Assembly (NCBI GenBank): GCA_035718085.1
Contig: DASTHS010000077.1
Location: 1 to 13,075 of the forward strand
Origin: DASTHS01 sp035718085
GTDB taxonomy: Bacteria; Actinomycetota; Acidimicrobiia; Acidimicrobiales; Palsa-688
Direction of reading: 5' to 3'
DNA length: 13,075 bases
Position numbers and translations under genes: made by a program. Position 1 is the first letter of the stretch; each line of letters begins with the position of its first letter. The notes under the pieces are model-generated. The model made no database searches. It saw only the letters and a program-made list of their open reading frames with translations, and was not told the origin of the DNA. This document shows positions 6,592 to 12,738 of this stretch, in pieces.

Positions 6592-7671
6592 GTGACCTCG
6601 GCCGACACCGGTGTGCGCCTCTCGCCCCTCGACGCCGCCCACCGACGGCTCGGTGCCCGCATGGTGCCCTTCGGCGGGTGGGAGATGCCGCTGTCGTACC
6701 CGGAGGGCACCATCGCCGAGCACCTCGAGTGCCGGCGGGGTGCCGTGGCCTTCGACGTCAGCCACCTCGGCACCGTGCGCGTCGAAGGCGACGGCGCGAC
6801 CGGGCGGCTCCAGTCGGTGCTGACCAACGACCTGCGCAAGGTCGGCCCCGGCCGGGCCCAGTACACCCACCTGCTCGACGAGGCCGACGCCTCCGTGCTC
6901 GACGACATCATCGTGTGGTGGCTCGGCGACGACCGCTTCGACGTCATGCCGAACGCCTCCAACACGACCCGCGTGCGTGACGCCGTCGGCGGCGCCGACG
7001 TGACCTCCACCCGTGCCGTGATCGCCGTGCAGGGCCCCGAGGCTCGGGCCCGGCTGGCCGCAGTGTCGCCCGAGGCCGCCGCCGTCGGGCGGTTCCGGGT
7101 CGAGCCGGTCACCTGGCGCGGCGTCGAGGTCACCGTCGCCGGCACCGGCTACACCGGGGAAGACGGCGTCGAGCTGGCCGTGCCCGTCGAGGCAGCCGAG
7201 GCGCTGTGGCAGGCCGTCGGCGACGCCGGCATCCTCCCGGCCGGCCTGGGCGCTCGCGACACCCTGCGCCTCGAGGCCGCCCTGCCCCTCCACGGCCACG
7301 AGCTCGGCCCCGGGATCACGCCGCTGCAAGCCGGCCTCGGCTGGGTGGTGGCGTGGGCCAAGCCGGAGGGCTTCCGTGGCCGCGCCGCCCTCGAGGCGGA
7401 GCGCTCCGCAGGGGTGCCCCGCACCCTGGTGGGGCTGGTCACCGAGGGCCGTCAGCCGCCCCGAGCCGGCGCCACCGTGCTCGTCGACGGCCGCCCGGTC
7501 GGCGAGGTGACCTCGGGCAACTTCTCGCCGGTGCTCGGCCACGGCATCGCGCTGGCGCTGCTCGCCAGCGAGGCCGCCTCCGGGCTGCAGGCCGCCGATC
7601 TCGACCTGCGCGGCCGGCGGGTGCCGGCCCGGGTCACCTCTCTCCCGTTCGTCGCCAAGCAGAAGGGCTGA
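6592..7671 (+). CDS. gcvT: Glycine cleavage system T protein (aminomethyltransferase)
   Basis: A 359-residue cytoplasmic enzyme, standard GcvT length. It moves the methylene carbon from the aminomethyl-lipoyl H protein to tetrahydrofolate and releases ammonia. The N-terminus has the usual LSPLDAAHRRLGARMVPFGGW and AFDVSHLG. The conserved catalytic aspartate lies in the DD pair at 104-105 (SVLDDIIVWW), followed by MPNASNTTR. GYTGEDGVELAVP and LGARDTLRLEAALPLHGHEL are family signatures, and the C-terminal GCV_T_C barrel contains VTSGNFSPVLGHGIALAL. The start is GTG with a TACGAT box 6 bases upstream, so probably leaderless. gcvPA follows 3 bases after the stop. This is the first gene of a three-gene operon; gcvH is separate upstream. 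Confidence 0.96.
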   Translation: MTSADTGVRLSPLDAAHRRLGARMVPFGGWEMPLSYPEGTIAEHLECRRGAVAFDVSHLGTVRVEGDGATGRLQSVLTNDLRKVGPGRAQYTHLLDEADASVLDDIIVWWLGDDRFDVMPNASNTTRVRDAVGGADVTSTRAVIAVQGPEARARLAAVSPEAAAVGRFRVEPVTWRGVEVTVAGTGYTGEDGVELAVPVEAAEALWQAVGDAGILPAGLGARDTLRLEAALPLHGHELGPGITPLQAGLGWVVAWAKPEGFRGRAALEAERSAGVPRTLVGLVTEGRQPPRAGATVLVDGRPVGEVTSGNFSPVLGHGIALALLASEAASGLQAADLDLRGRRVPARVTSLPFVAKQKG

Positions 7672-7674
7672 ACC

Positions 7675-9051
7675 GTGGGCCACTACGTCCCCCACACCGA
7701 CGACGAGCTCGCCTCGATGCTGGCCGACATCGGCCTGTCGTCGCTCGACGAGCTGTTCCACGTCGTACCTGAGGCCCTCCGCCTCGCCGGTGGCCTCGAC
7801 CTCGCCGACGGGCTCTCCGAGCCCGACGTCGCCGCCGAGCTCGAACGCCTCGCCGCCCGCAACCGCGTCGGCTCCGACCTGGTGTGCTTCGCCGGGGCCG
7901 GGGCCTACGACCACGAGGTGCCGGCGGCCACCCGCCGTCTCACCATGCGCACCGAGTGGGTGACCGCCTACACCCCCTACCAGCCCGAGGTGGCCCAGGG
8001 GGTGCTGCAGGCGCTGTTCGAGTACCAGACGATGGTCAGCCGCCTCTCCGGCCTGCCGGTGGCCAACGCCTCGCTCTACGACGGCGCCAGTGCGTTGGTG
8101 GAGGCGGTCAACCTGGCCGTCGCCGAGACCCGCCGCCCGACGGTGTGGGTGAGCGGCGGGGTGCACCCCCTGTGGCGGGCCACCCTGGCCACCTTCGCCC
8201 GGGGCACCGGCCACCGCGTCGTCGAGGTGCCCCTCGGCCCGACCGGTGCGACCGACTGGTCGGCGGTCCCCGGCGACGGTGCGCCCCCGGCCGCCGTGGT
8301 GGTCGCCAACCCGAACTACCTCGGCGTGATCGACGACGTCCGCCAGGCCCGGCGGGCCGCCGACGCCGCCGGCGCCCTGCTGCTGGCCGGCTACGACCCG
8401 GTGGCGAGCGGCCTGCTGCGTGCCCCCGGCGACGACGGTGCCGACGTGGCCTTCGGCGAGGGGCAGCCCTTCGGCACGCCGCTCAGCCTCGGCGGCCCCT
8501 ACCTCGGCCTGTTCTCCTGCCGCGACCGGCTGGTGCGCCGCCTGCCCGGGCGGCTCGTCGGCCGCACCGTCGACGCGTCGGGCCGGCCGGCCTACGTGAC
8601 CACGCTGCGCGCCCGGGAGCAGGACATCCGCCGGGAGAAGGCCAGCTCCAACGTCTGCACCAACCAGACCCTCATCGCGGTGGCGGCCATGATCCAGTTG
8701 GCGTGGCTGGGCACGTCCGGGCTGCGGGAGCTGGCGTTGCGCTGCGCCCGGGGCGCCCGCTACACCCGGGAGGCGCTGCTCGCCATCCCCGGGGTGACCC
8801 CGCTGGTCGACGGGCCGGTGCTGCGCGAGTTCGCCGTGCGGCTGCCCGTCGACCCGGCGACCGCCGTCGAGCGCCTCGCCGAGGACGGGTTCCTCGCGGG
8901 CGTGCCCGTGGCCCTGCGCAACGGCACCACCCTCGACCACGTCGCCTCGGCGGCGGAGCCGGGGGCCGGGTTGCTCGTCGCCGTCACCGAGCGGCGCACC
9001 CGTGAGCAGATCGACGCATTCGCCGCCGCACTCGAGAAGGTGGTCCGATGA
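7675..9051 (+). CDS. gcvPA: Glycine dehydrogenase (decarboxylating), subunit 1
   Basis: A 458-residue protein matching the N-terminal half of the pyridoxal-phosphate P protein, which decarboxylates glycine and loads the aminomethyl group on GcvH. Features are the starting HYVPHTDDELASMLADIG, the segment TAYTPYQPEVAQGVLQALFE (98-117), YQTMVSRLSGLPVANASLYD, and the later NPNYLGVIDDV and REKASSNVCTNQ. It lacks the cofactor lysine, which is in subunit 2, as expected for the split form. The start GTG is 3 bases after gcvT, with AGAAGGG (7661-7667) as a Shine-Dalgarno sequence inside the gcvT end. The stop overlaps the gcvPB start as ATGA, which favours equal synthesis of the two subunits. Length is normal for GcvPA. 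Confidence 0.95.
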   Translation: MGHYVPHTDDELASMLADIGLSSLDELFHVVPEALRLAGGLDLADGLSEPDVAAELERLAARNRVGSDLVCFAGAGAYDHEVPAATRRLTMRTEWVTAYTPYQPEVAQGVLQALFEYQTMVSRLSGLPVANASLYDGASALVEAVNLAVAETRRPTVWVSGGVHPLWRATLATFARGTGHRVVEVPLGPTGATDWSAVPGDGAPPAAVVVANPNYLGVIDDVRQARRAADAAGALLLAGYDPVASGLLRAPGDDGADVAFGEGQPFGTPLSLGGPYLGLFSCRDRLVRRLPGRLVGRTVDASGRPAYVTTLRAREQDIRREKASSNVCTNQTLIAVAAMIQLAWLGTSGLRELALRCARGARYTREALLAIPGVTPLVDGPVLREFAVRLPVDPATAVERLAEDGFLAGVPVALRNGTTLDHVASAAEPGAGLLVAVTERRTREQIDAFAAALEKVVR

Positions 9052-10589
9052 CCCTCACCGACGACCGCACCCCCCGGCCCGGGTCGGGGCTGCCCGGCGG
9101 GCGGGCCAGCAGCATCCCGCTCATGGGCGACGACGCCGAGCCGACCGTCTTCGAGCTCTCGAGCCCGGGGCGGCAGGCTGCGTCGTTCCGCACGACCGGC
9201 CTGCCGGAGTGGCGGGCCGACGAGCTGGTGCCCGCCGACCTGCTGCGCGCCGCGCCGCTCGACCTCGCCGAGATCTCCGAGCGCGACCTGGTCGCCCACG
9301 TGACCCGCCTCACCCACCGGCAGTACTCGGTCGACCTGGGCGCCTACCCCCTGGGGTCGTGCACCATGAAGTACAACCCCAAGCTGTGCGACGACGCCGC
9401 GGCGCTGCCCGGCCTCACCGGCGCCCACCCGGCCGCGCCGGTGGGCACCGTGCAGGGCTGGCTCGAGCTGCTCGTCGACCTCGCCGACGCCCTCTGCGAG
9501 GTGACCGGCATGCACGCCGCCACCCTGCAGCCCGCGGCCGGCGCCGCCGGTGAGCTCACCGGCCTGCTGCTCATGCGGGCGTGGTTCGACGCCAAGGGCG
9601 AGACCCGCACCAAGGTGATCATCCCCGACTCGGCCCACGGCACCAACCCGGCCTCGGTGACCCTCGGCGGCTACCAGACGGTGACGGTCCCGAGCGACGA
9701 GCGCGGGCTGGTCGACCTCGAGGCCCTGCGCAAGGTGCTCGGCCCCGACGTGGCCGGCATCATGCTCACCAACCCGAACACCCTCGGGCTGTTCGAGGAA
9801 GACATCGCCGAGATCGCCGCCGCCGTCCACGAGGTGGGCGGCCTGCTCTACTACGACGGCGCCAACCTCAACGCCATCCTCGGCGTGACCCGGCCCGGCG
9901 ACATGGGCTTCGACATCGTGCACATGAACCTGCACAAGACCTTCGCGGTGCCCCACGGCGGCGGGGGCCCGGGGGCGGGGCCGGTGGCGGTCTCCGAGCG
10001 GCTGGCGTCGTTCCTGCCCGGCCCGCTCCCGGCCCGCCAGGCCGACGGCAGCTTCGCCTGGGTCACCCCCGAGCGTTCCATCGGCCGGGTGCACACCTGG
10101 TACGGCAACGCCCTGGCGCTGGCCCGGGCCTATAGCTACCTGCTCGCCAACGGCGGCGACGGCCTCCGCCGCGTCGCCGAGGGGGCCGTGCTCAACGCCA
10201 ACTGGCTGCGTCACCGCCTCCGAGGCACCTACGACCTGCCGTTCGACCGTCCGAACATGCACGAGTTCGTGGCGTCGGCGGCCAACCTCAAGAAGGCCAA
10301 GGGCCAGCGGGCCCTCGACGTCGGCAAGCGGCTGCTGGAGGAGGGCTTCCATGCGCCCACGGTGTACTTCCCGCTCATCGTCGACGAAGCCCTGATGATC
10401 GAGCCGACCGAGACCGAGAGCCCCCAGACGGTCGCTGCGCTGGCCGATGCGCTGGTGCGCATCGCCGCCGACGAGTCGGGGTGGGCCGACGCGCCGCGCA
10501 CCACGCCGGTCGGCCGGGTCGACGAGGCGCGCGCCGCCCGGGTGCTGTTGCCCACCTGGGACGCGGTGGCCGCGGCCGGCGAGAGCTGA
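9048..10589 (+). CDS. gcvPB: Glycine dehydrogenase (decarboxylating), subunit 2, PLP-binding
   Basis: A 513-residue catalytic half of the P protein. The pyridoxal-phosphate lysine is K297 in HMNLHKTFAVPHGGGGPG, preceded by YYDGANLNAILG. Other family segments are YPLGSCTMKYNPK (100-112), TLQPAAGAAGELTGLL, PDSAHGTNPASV and MLTNPNTLGLFE. The C-terminal domain ends with YFPLIVDEALMIEPTETES. The first 20 residues are a poorly conserved, Pro/Gly-rich extension. ATG 9048 overlaps the gcvPA stop (ATGA), with AAGGTGG (9037-9043) as a good Shine-Dalgarno sequence. It is the last gene of the operon, and a strong GC hairpin follows 5 bases after the stop. No lipoamide dehydrogenase gene follows, so the L protein must be encoded elsewhere. 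Confidence 0.97.
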   Translation: MTLTDDRTPRPGSGLPGGRASSIPLMGDDAEPTVFELSSPGRQAASFRTTGLPEWRADELVPADLLRAAPLDLAEISERDLVAHVTRLTHRQYSVDLGAYPLGSCTMKYNPKLCDDAAALPGLTGAHPAAPVGTVQGWLELLVDLADALCEVTGMHAATLQPAAGAAGELTGLLLMRAWFDAKGETRTKVIIPDSAHGTNPASVTLGGYQTVTVPSDERGLVDLEALRKVLGPDVAGIMLTNPNTLGLFEEDIAEIAAAVHEVGGLLYYDGANLNAILGVTRPGDMGFDIVHMNLHKTFAVPHGGGGPGAGPVAVSERLASFLPGPLPARQADGSFAWVTPERSIGRVHTWYGNALALARAYSYLLANGGDGLRRVAEGAVLNANWLRHRLRGTYDLPFDRPNMHEFVASAANLKKAKGQRALDVGKRLLEEGFHAPTVYFPLIVDEALMIEPTETESPQTVAALADALVRIAADESGWADAPRTTPVGRVDEARAARVLLPTWDAVAAAGES

Positions 10590-10594
10590 TCACC

Positions 10595-10620
10595 GCCGCC
10601 GACCCCCCGGGGTCGGCGGC
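10595..10620 (+). terminator. Strong GC hairpin ending the gcv operon
   Basis: GCCGCCGACCCC (10595-10606) is perfectly complementary to GGGGTCGGCGGC (10609-10620), a 12-base inverted repeat with only CC at the centre; the inner pairs must open to form a loop. It starts 5 bases after the gcvPB stop. There is no T-tract, which is common for high-GC actinobacterial terminators. Termination is inferred from position and stem strength. Confidence 0.65.
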
Positions 10621-10697
10621 CCGCCGTCCTACCGGTTCTGCGCGAACTCTTCGCCACGTCTTGGGAACCGCCCAGCTACGGCCGATGCAATGAGGGC

Positions 10698-10874
10698 ATG
10701 CACGCGCTCTCCGCCCTCGCCGGGTTCTCCCTCGTCGCCGGCACCCTGGTCGCCGTGGCCGGGGTGACCACCGTCGCGCTCAACGCCATGGCCCGCCTGG
10801 AGCGGGCGACGGTGGCGCCGCCCGCGGCCGGGCGGCACCTGGCGGCCGGCGCCCGTGCCGGCCGGCGCGCTTAA
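10698..10874 (+). CDS. Small hypothetical single-span membrane protein (58 residues)
   Basis: An ATG-initiated frame encodes 58 residues. A hydrophobic stretch of about 25 residues (about 4-28, from LSALAGFSLVAG through VAGVTTVAL) could form one membrane helix. It is followed by a basic tail rich in Arg, Ala and Gly. The stop TAA overlaps the stop of the convergent minus-strand gene within the four bases TTAA (10871-10874). Such a tight convergent join argues mildly for both genes being real. Against it, no clear -10 box or Shine-Dalgarno sequence precedes the ATG (only a weak GAGGG-like run). The product resembles no family I recognise. It may be a genuine small membrane protein or a chance frame in GC-rich sequence. 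It lies after the gcv terminator, so it would need its own promoter. Confidence 0.4.
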   Translation: MHALSALAGFSLVAGTLVAVAGVTTVALNAMARLERATVAPPAAGRHLAAGARAGRRA

Positions 10875-11878
10875 CCGAACTGCAGGTTGGTCGGCCGGCC
10901 GCTGACCAACGACGGCGCCCGCACCGGGGTGCCGTTGACCACCACGGTGACCCCCGTCGGGTTGCCGAGCCGGATCCACACCGGGGCGGGCACCGTCTCG
11001 GTGCGGCCGGCGGCCAGGAGGCCCTCGGAGATCACTGCGCCCGACGGCCCGCCGGAGCGGACCTGCACCCACGACGCGTCGGCGGCGGTGATGGCGATGG
11101 TCACCGGCCCGGTGACCGTGTAGACGCTGCCGGCCGGGCTGCTCGAGGCGAGCGACACCGGCGGGGGAGCGGTGGTGGTCGGGCTGGGCGCGGGCACGGT
11201 GGCCGCCGGGCGGGCGGGAGCGGCGTCGGGGGGGGCAGCCGGCGTCGCCGGGCGGCCGGTGCCGCCACCGGCGATCAGGGCGGCGGCGCCTCCGGTGACC
11301 GCCAGCGCGGCGGCGGCTCCGACGAGCAGCGAGGTGCGGGCAGCCGGGCGGCGGGTGCGGGGGGCGCGCCGGGCCGCCGGGCGCCGGCCGCCGGGGTCGC
11401 GCCCGGCCGTCGGGTGGCCGGCCGGCGGCTCGGCGCGGCTGGCGCCCGGTGTGTCGAGCCCGGACTCGTCGAACCGCACCAGCCTCCGGCCGTCGTCGTC
11501 GCCGGCTGCGAGCTCGCTCGCCGGCAGGGCCGGCGCCAGGGGCGCGGCCGGCACGAGCACCTCCTCGGGCATCGGGCGGGGCGCCCGGAAGGGCGCCGCG
11601 CCCGACCGGCGGACCCCCGACGTCACCGGCCGCGGCACCGGCCGTGACGGGGCGGCGGACGTGGCGGCGACGAGGCGCACGTGCTGGCGGGCGCCGGTCA
11701 TGCCGTCGAGGGCGCCGGGCTGCGCCGGTCCCGGTTGGCCTGGTCGGCGGGTCATGGCGTCGAGCGCGCCGAGGGCCCGCTGGTGCGAACCCGACGGCAG
11801 ACGGCGGAAGCGGCCGCGTGCCCCCTGGGCGGCGGTGCCGGCGGCGAGGGCGGCGAGCAGCACGACGAGCAGCGTCAC
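10871..11878 (-). CDS. Two-TM protein with a C-terminal RodZ-type (DUF4115) domain
   Basis: A 335-residue membrane protein on the minus strand. TM1 spans about residues 1-18 (TLLVVLLAALAAG). A long Arg/Pro/Ala-rich, probably disordered middle region follows, ending in the basic cluster RRPAARRAPRTRRPAART. TM2 spans about 184-206 (LLVGAAAALAVTGGAAALIA). After a Pro/Thr linker, residues about 258-320 resemble the RodZ C-terminal DUF4115 domain (ITAADASWVQVRSGGP, SEGLLAAGRTE, IRLGNPTGVTVVVNG). By the positive-inside rule the middle is cytoplasmic and the DUF4115-like domain extracytoplasmic. Unlike RodZ there is no N-terminal helix-turn-helix. GTG 11878 is preferred because it overlaps a short leader ORF (GTGA) and places TM1 at the N-terminus; an in-frame GTG at 11914 is the alternative. 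Function is unknown; a cell-shape or envelope role is only suggested by the domain. Confidence 0.75.
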   Translation of the reverse strand: MTLLVVLLAALAAGTAAQGARGRFRRLPSGSHQRALGALDAMTRRPGQPGPAQPGALDGMTGARQHVRLVAATSAAPSRPVPRPVTSGVRRSGAAPFRAPRPMPEEVLVPAAPLAPALPASELAAGDDDGRRLVRFDESGLDTPGASRAEPPAGHPTAGRDPGGRRPAARRAPRTRRPAARTSLLVGAAAALAVTGGAAALIAGGGTGRPATPAAPPDAAPARPAATVPAPSPTTTAPPPVSLASSSPAGSVYTVTGPVTIAITAADASWVQVRSGGPSGAVISEGLLAAGRTETVPAPVWIRLGNPTGVTVVVNGTPVRAPSLVSGRPTNLQFG

Positions 11879-11928
11879 GGGCGGTTCGTACCCCTGCCGA
11901 CGTGAGGGGTGCACATGGGGACGATCAC
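11875..11928 (-). CDS. Possible leaderless 17-residue leader peptide before the DUF4115 gene
   Basis: GTG 11928 lies 6 bases after a minus-strand TACCCT box and opens a 17-codon frame encoding MIVPMCTPHVGRGTNRP. Its stop TGA (11877-11875) overlaps the GTG of the DUF4115 gene as GTGA. This is the arrangement of leaderless leader ORFs that couple translation to the next gene in mycobacteria. The peptide has one Cys and no codon run that suggests an attenuation signal. There is no direct evidence of expression. Confidence 0.35.
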   Translation of the reverse strand: MIVPMCTPHVGRGTNRP

Positions 11929-11934
11929 GGCACC

Positions 11935-11940
11935 AGGGTA
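11935..11940 (-). promoter_or_regulatory. -10 box TACCCT (minus strand) for the leader/DUF4115 unit
   Basis: On the minus strand TACCCT (TANNNT type) ends 6 bases before GTG 11928. Just upstream on that strand, between the -10 box and any -35, is the perfect inverted repeat CGGCCC-C-GGGCCG (11941-11953), which could be an operator or chance in GC-rich DNA. Confidence 0.45.
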
Positions 11941-11999
11941 CGGCCCCGGGCCGGTGTGCCAGACCAACCAGCGGCGTGTTCGTGACCGGCGCCCACGGG

Positions 12000-12005
12000 T
12001 AGCGT
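12000..12005 (+). promoter_or_regulatory. -10 box TAGCGT for the plsY-like/degV unit
   Basis: TAGCGT (TANNNT type) ends 8 bases before GTG 12014, the start of a 9-codon ORF, and 28 bases before the plsY-like GTG at 12034. It is divergent from the minus-strand box at 11935-11940, about 60 bases away. The roughly 85 bases between the two predicted transcript starts hold nothing else that I can support. Confidence 0.45.
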
Positions 12006-12013
12006 CGGGAGTC

Positions 12014-12040
12014 GTGACGGTGCGAGCAGGCCGGTGGTGA
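12014..12040 (+). CDS. Possible leaderless 8-residue leader peptide before the plsY-like gene
   Basis: GTG 12014 opens a very short frame read as MTVRAGRWW minus nothing further: nine codons counting through the tandem Trp pair, then TGA at 12038-12040. So the peptide has 8 residues if one Trp is misread and 9 as read here (12014-12037 gives 8 sense codons: M T V R A G R W, followed by the TGA in GTGGTGA). The TGA overlaps GTG 12037 of the plsY-like frame as GTGA, the same coupling geometry as on the other strand. Confidence is low because an ORF this short could arise by chance. Confidence 0.25.
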   Translation: MTVRAGRW

Positions 12041-12738
12041 GCGTGGCCGCGGTGCAGGCCACCGCGTGGCGGGCAGGTTCCGGCGGCGGGGGCGGCGGGG
12101 GCGGTCCGGAGCTGCGCTGGCTGGCCGTGCCCGTCGGCTACCTGGCGGCGTCGGTGCCGTTCTCCTACGTGGTCGCCCGGCTCACCCGCGGCGTCGACCT
12201 GCGCGCCCATGGCACCGGCACGGTGTCGGGCACGGGCCTCTACGAGGTCGCCGGCTTCGGGCCGCTCGCCGTCGCCGGGGTGTTCGAGGTCGCCAAGGGT
12301 GCGGTCGGCCCGCTGCTGGCCCGTGGCGGCGACCCCCGCCTGGCGGCGGCGGCCGGCGCCGCCGCGGTCGCCGGTCACAACTGGTCGCCGTGGTTGCGAG
12401 GAGCGGGCGGGCGCGGCCTGTCGCCCGCCCTGGGTGCCCTGCTGGTCGGGGCGCCCGCCGGCGCCGCGGTGCTGCTCGGGGGCATGGTCGCCGGCCGCCT
12501 GGCCGGCGAGACCGCTCTCGGCACCGTCGCCGCCGACGCCGCCCTGGTGCCGGTCGCCGGGCGCGTGCACGGGCCCGACGCCAGCCGGTTCGCCGCCGCC
12601 GTGCTCGCCCCGATGGTCGTCAAGCGCCTGGTCGGCAACGGCCCGCCGGCGCGCCGGACCGCCGCCACCTACCTGTGGCGGGCCCTCTTCGACCGGGACA
12701 CCCGTCGCGCCCCGTCCCTGGTCGGGGGCGGCCGGTGA
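12034..12738 (+). CDS. plsY: PlsY-like glycerol-3-phosphate acyltransferase (divergent motifs)
   Basis: A 234-residue polytopic membrane protein resembling PlsY, which acylates glycerol-3-phosphate from acyl-phosphate in the first step of phospholipid synthesis. Motif 1 is ASVPFSYVVARL (39-50). Motif 2 is DLRAHGTGTVSGTG (55-68), where typical PlsY has D-[IL]-R-x2-G-S-G-N-x-G-A-T-N. EVAKGA (85-90) matches the D-x2-K-G segment with E for D. Motif 3 is GHNWSPWLRGAGGRG (114-128), with GGRG instead of GGKG. These changes make activity or substrate uncertain. An N-terminal 24-residue extension includes eight consecutive glycines (17-24) and is probably disordered. Starts at GTG 12034 and 12037 are both possible; 12037 overlaps a short upstream stop. 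The gene stop overlaps the DegV start (GTGA), so the two are coupled. Confidence 0.75.
   Translation: MVSVAAVQATAWRAGSGGGGGGGGPELRWLAVPVGYLAASVPFSYVVARLTRGVDLRAHGTGTVSGTGLYEVAGFGPLAVAGVFEVAKGAVGPLLARGGDPRLAAAAGAAAVAGHNWSPWLRGAGGRGLSPALGALLVGAPAGAAVLLGGMVAGRLAGETALGTVAADAALVPVAGRVHGPDASRFAAAVLAPMVVKRLVGNGPPARRTAATYLWRALFDRDTRRAPSLVGGGR

Noticed and set aside
8760..10352. A 530-codon minus-strand frame opposite gcvPB.
   Set aside because: Same antisense artefact; gcvPB is unambiguous on the plus strand.
11941..11953. Perfect inverted repeat CGGCCC-C-GGGCCG as a dedicated operator.
   Set aside because: Short all-GC palindromes are expected often in this base composition and no second copy was seen at the divergent promoter.
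11172..12002. A 276-codon plus-strand frame opposite the DUF4115 gene.
   Set aside because: Ala/Arg/Gly/Pro composition with no membrane segment or domain, whereas the minus strand gives two membrane helices and a recognisable C-terminal domain.
12081..12108. G-rich run encoding eight glycines near the start of the plsY-like gene, as a possible G-quadruplex control element or assembly error.
   Set aside because: The frame stays open through it and low-complexity glycine runs are common at disordered termini, so the sequence gives no further support.
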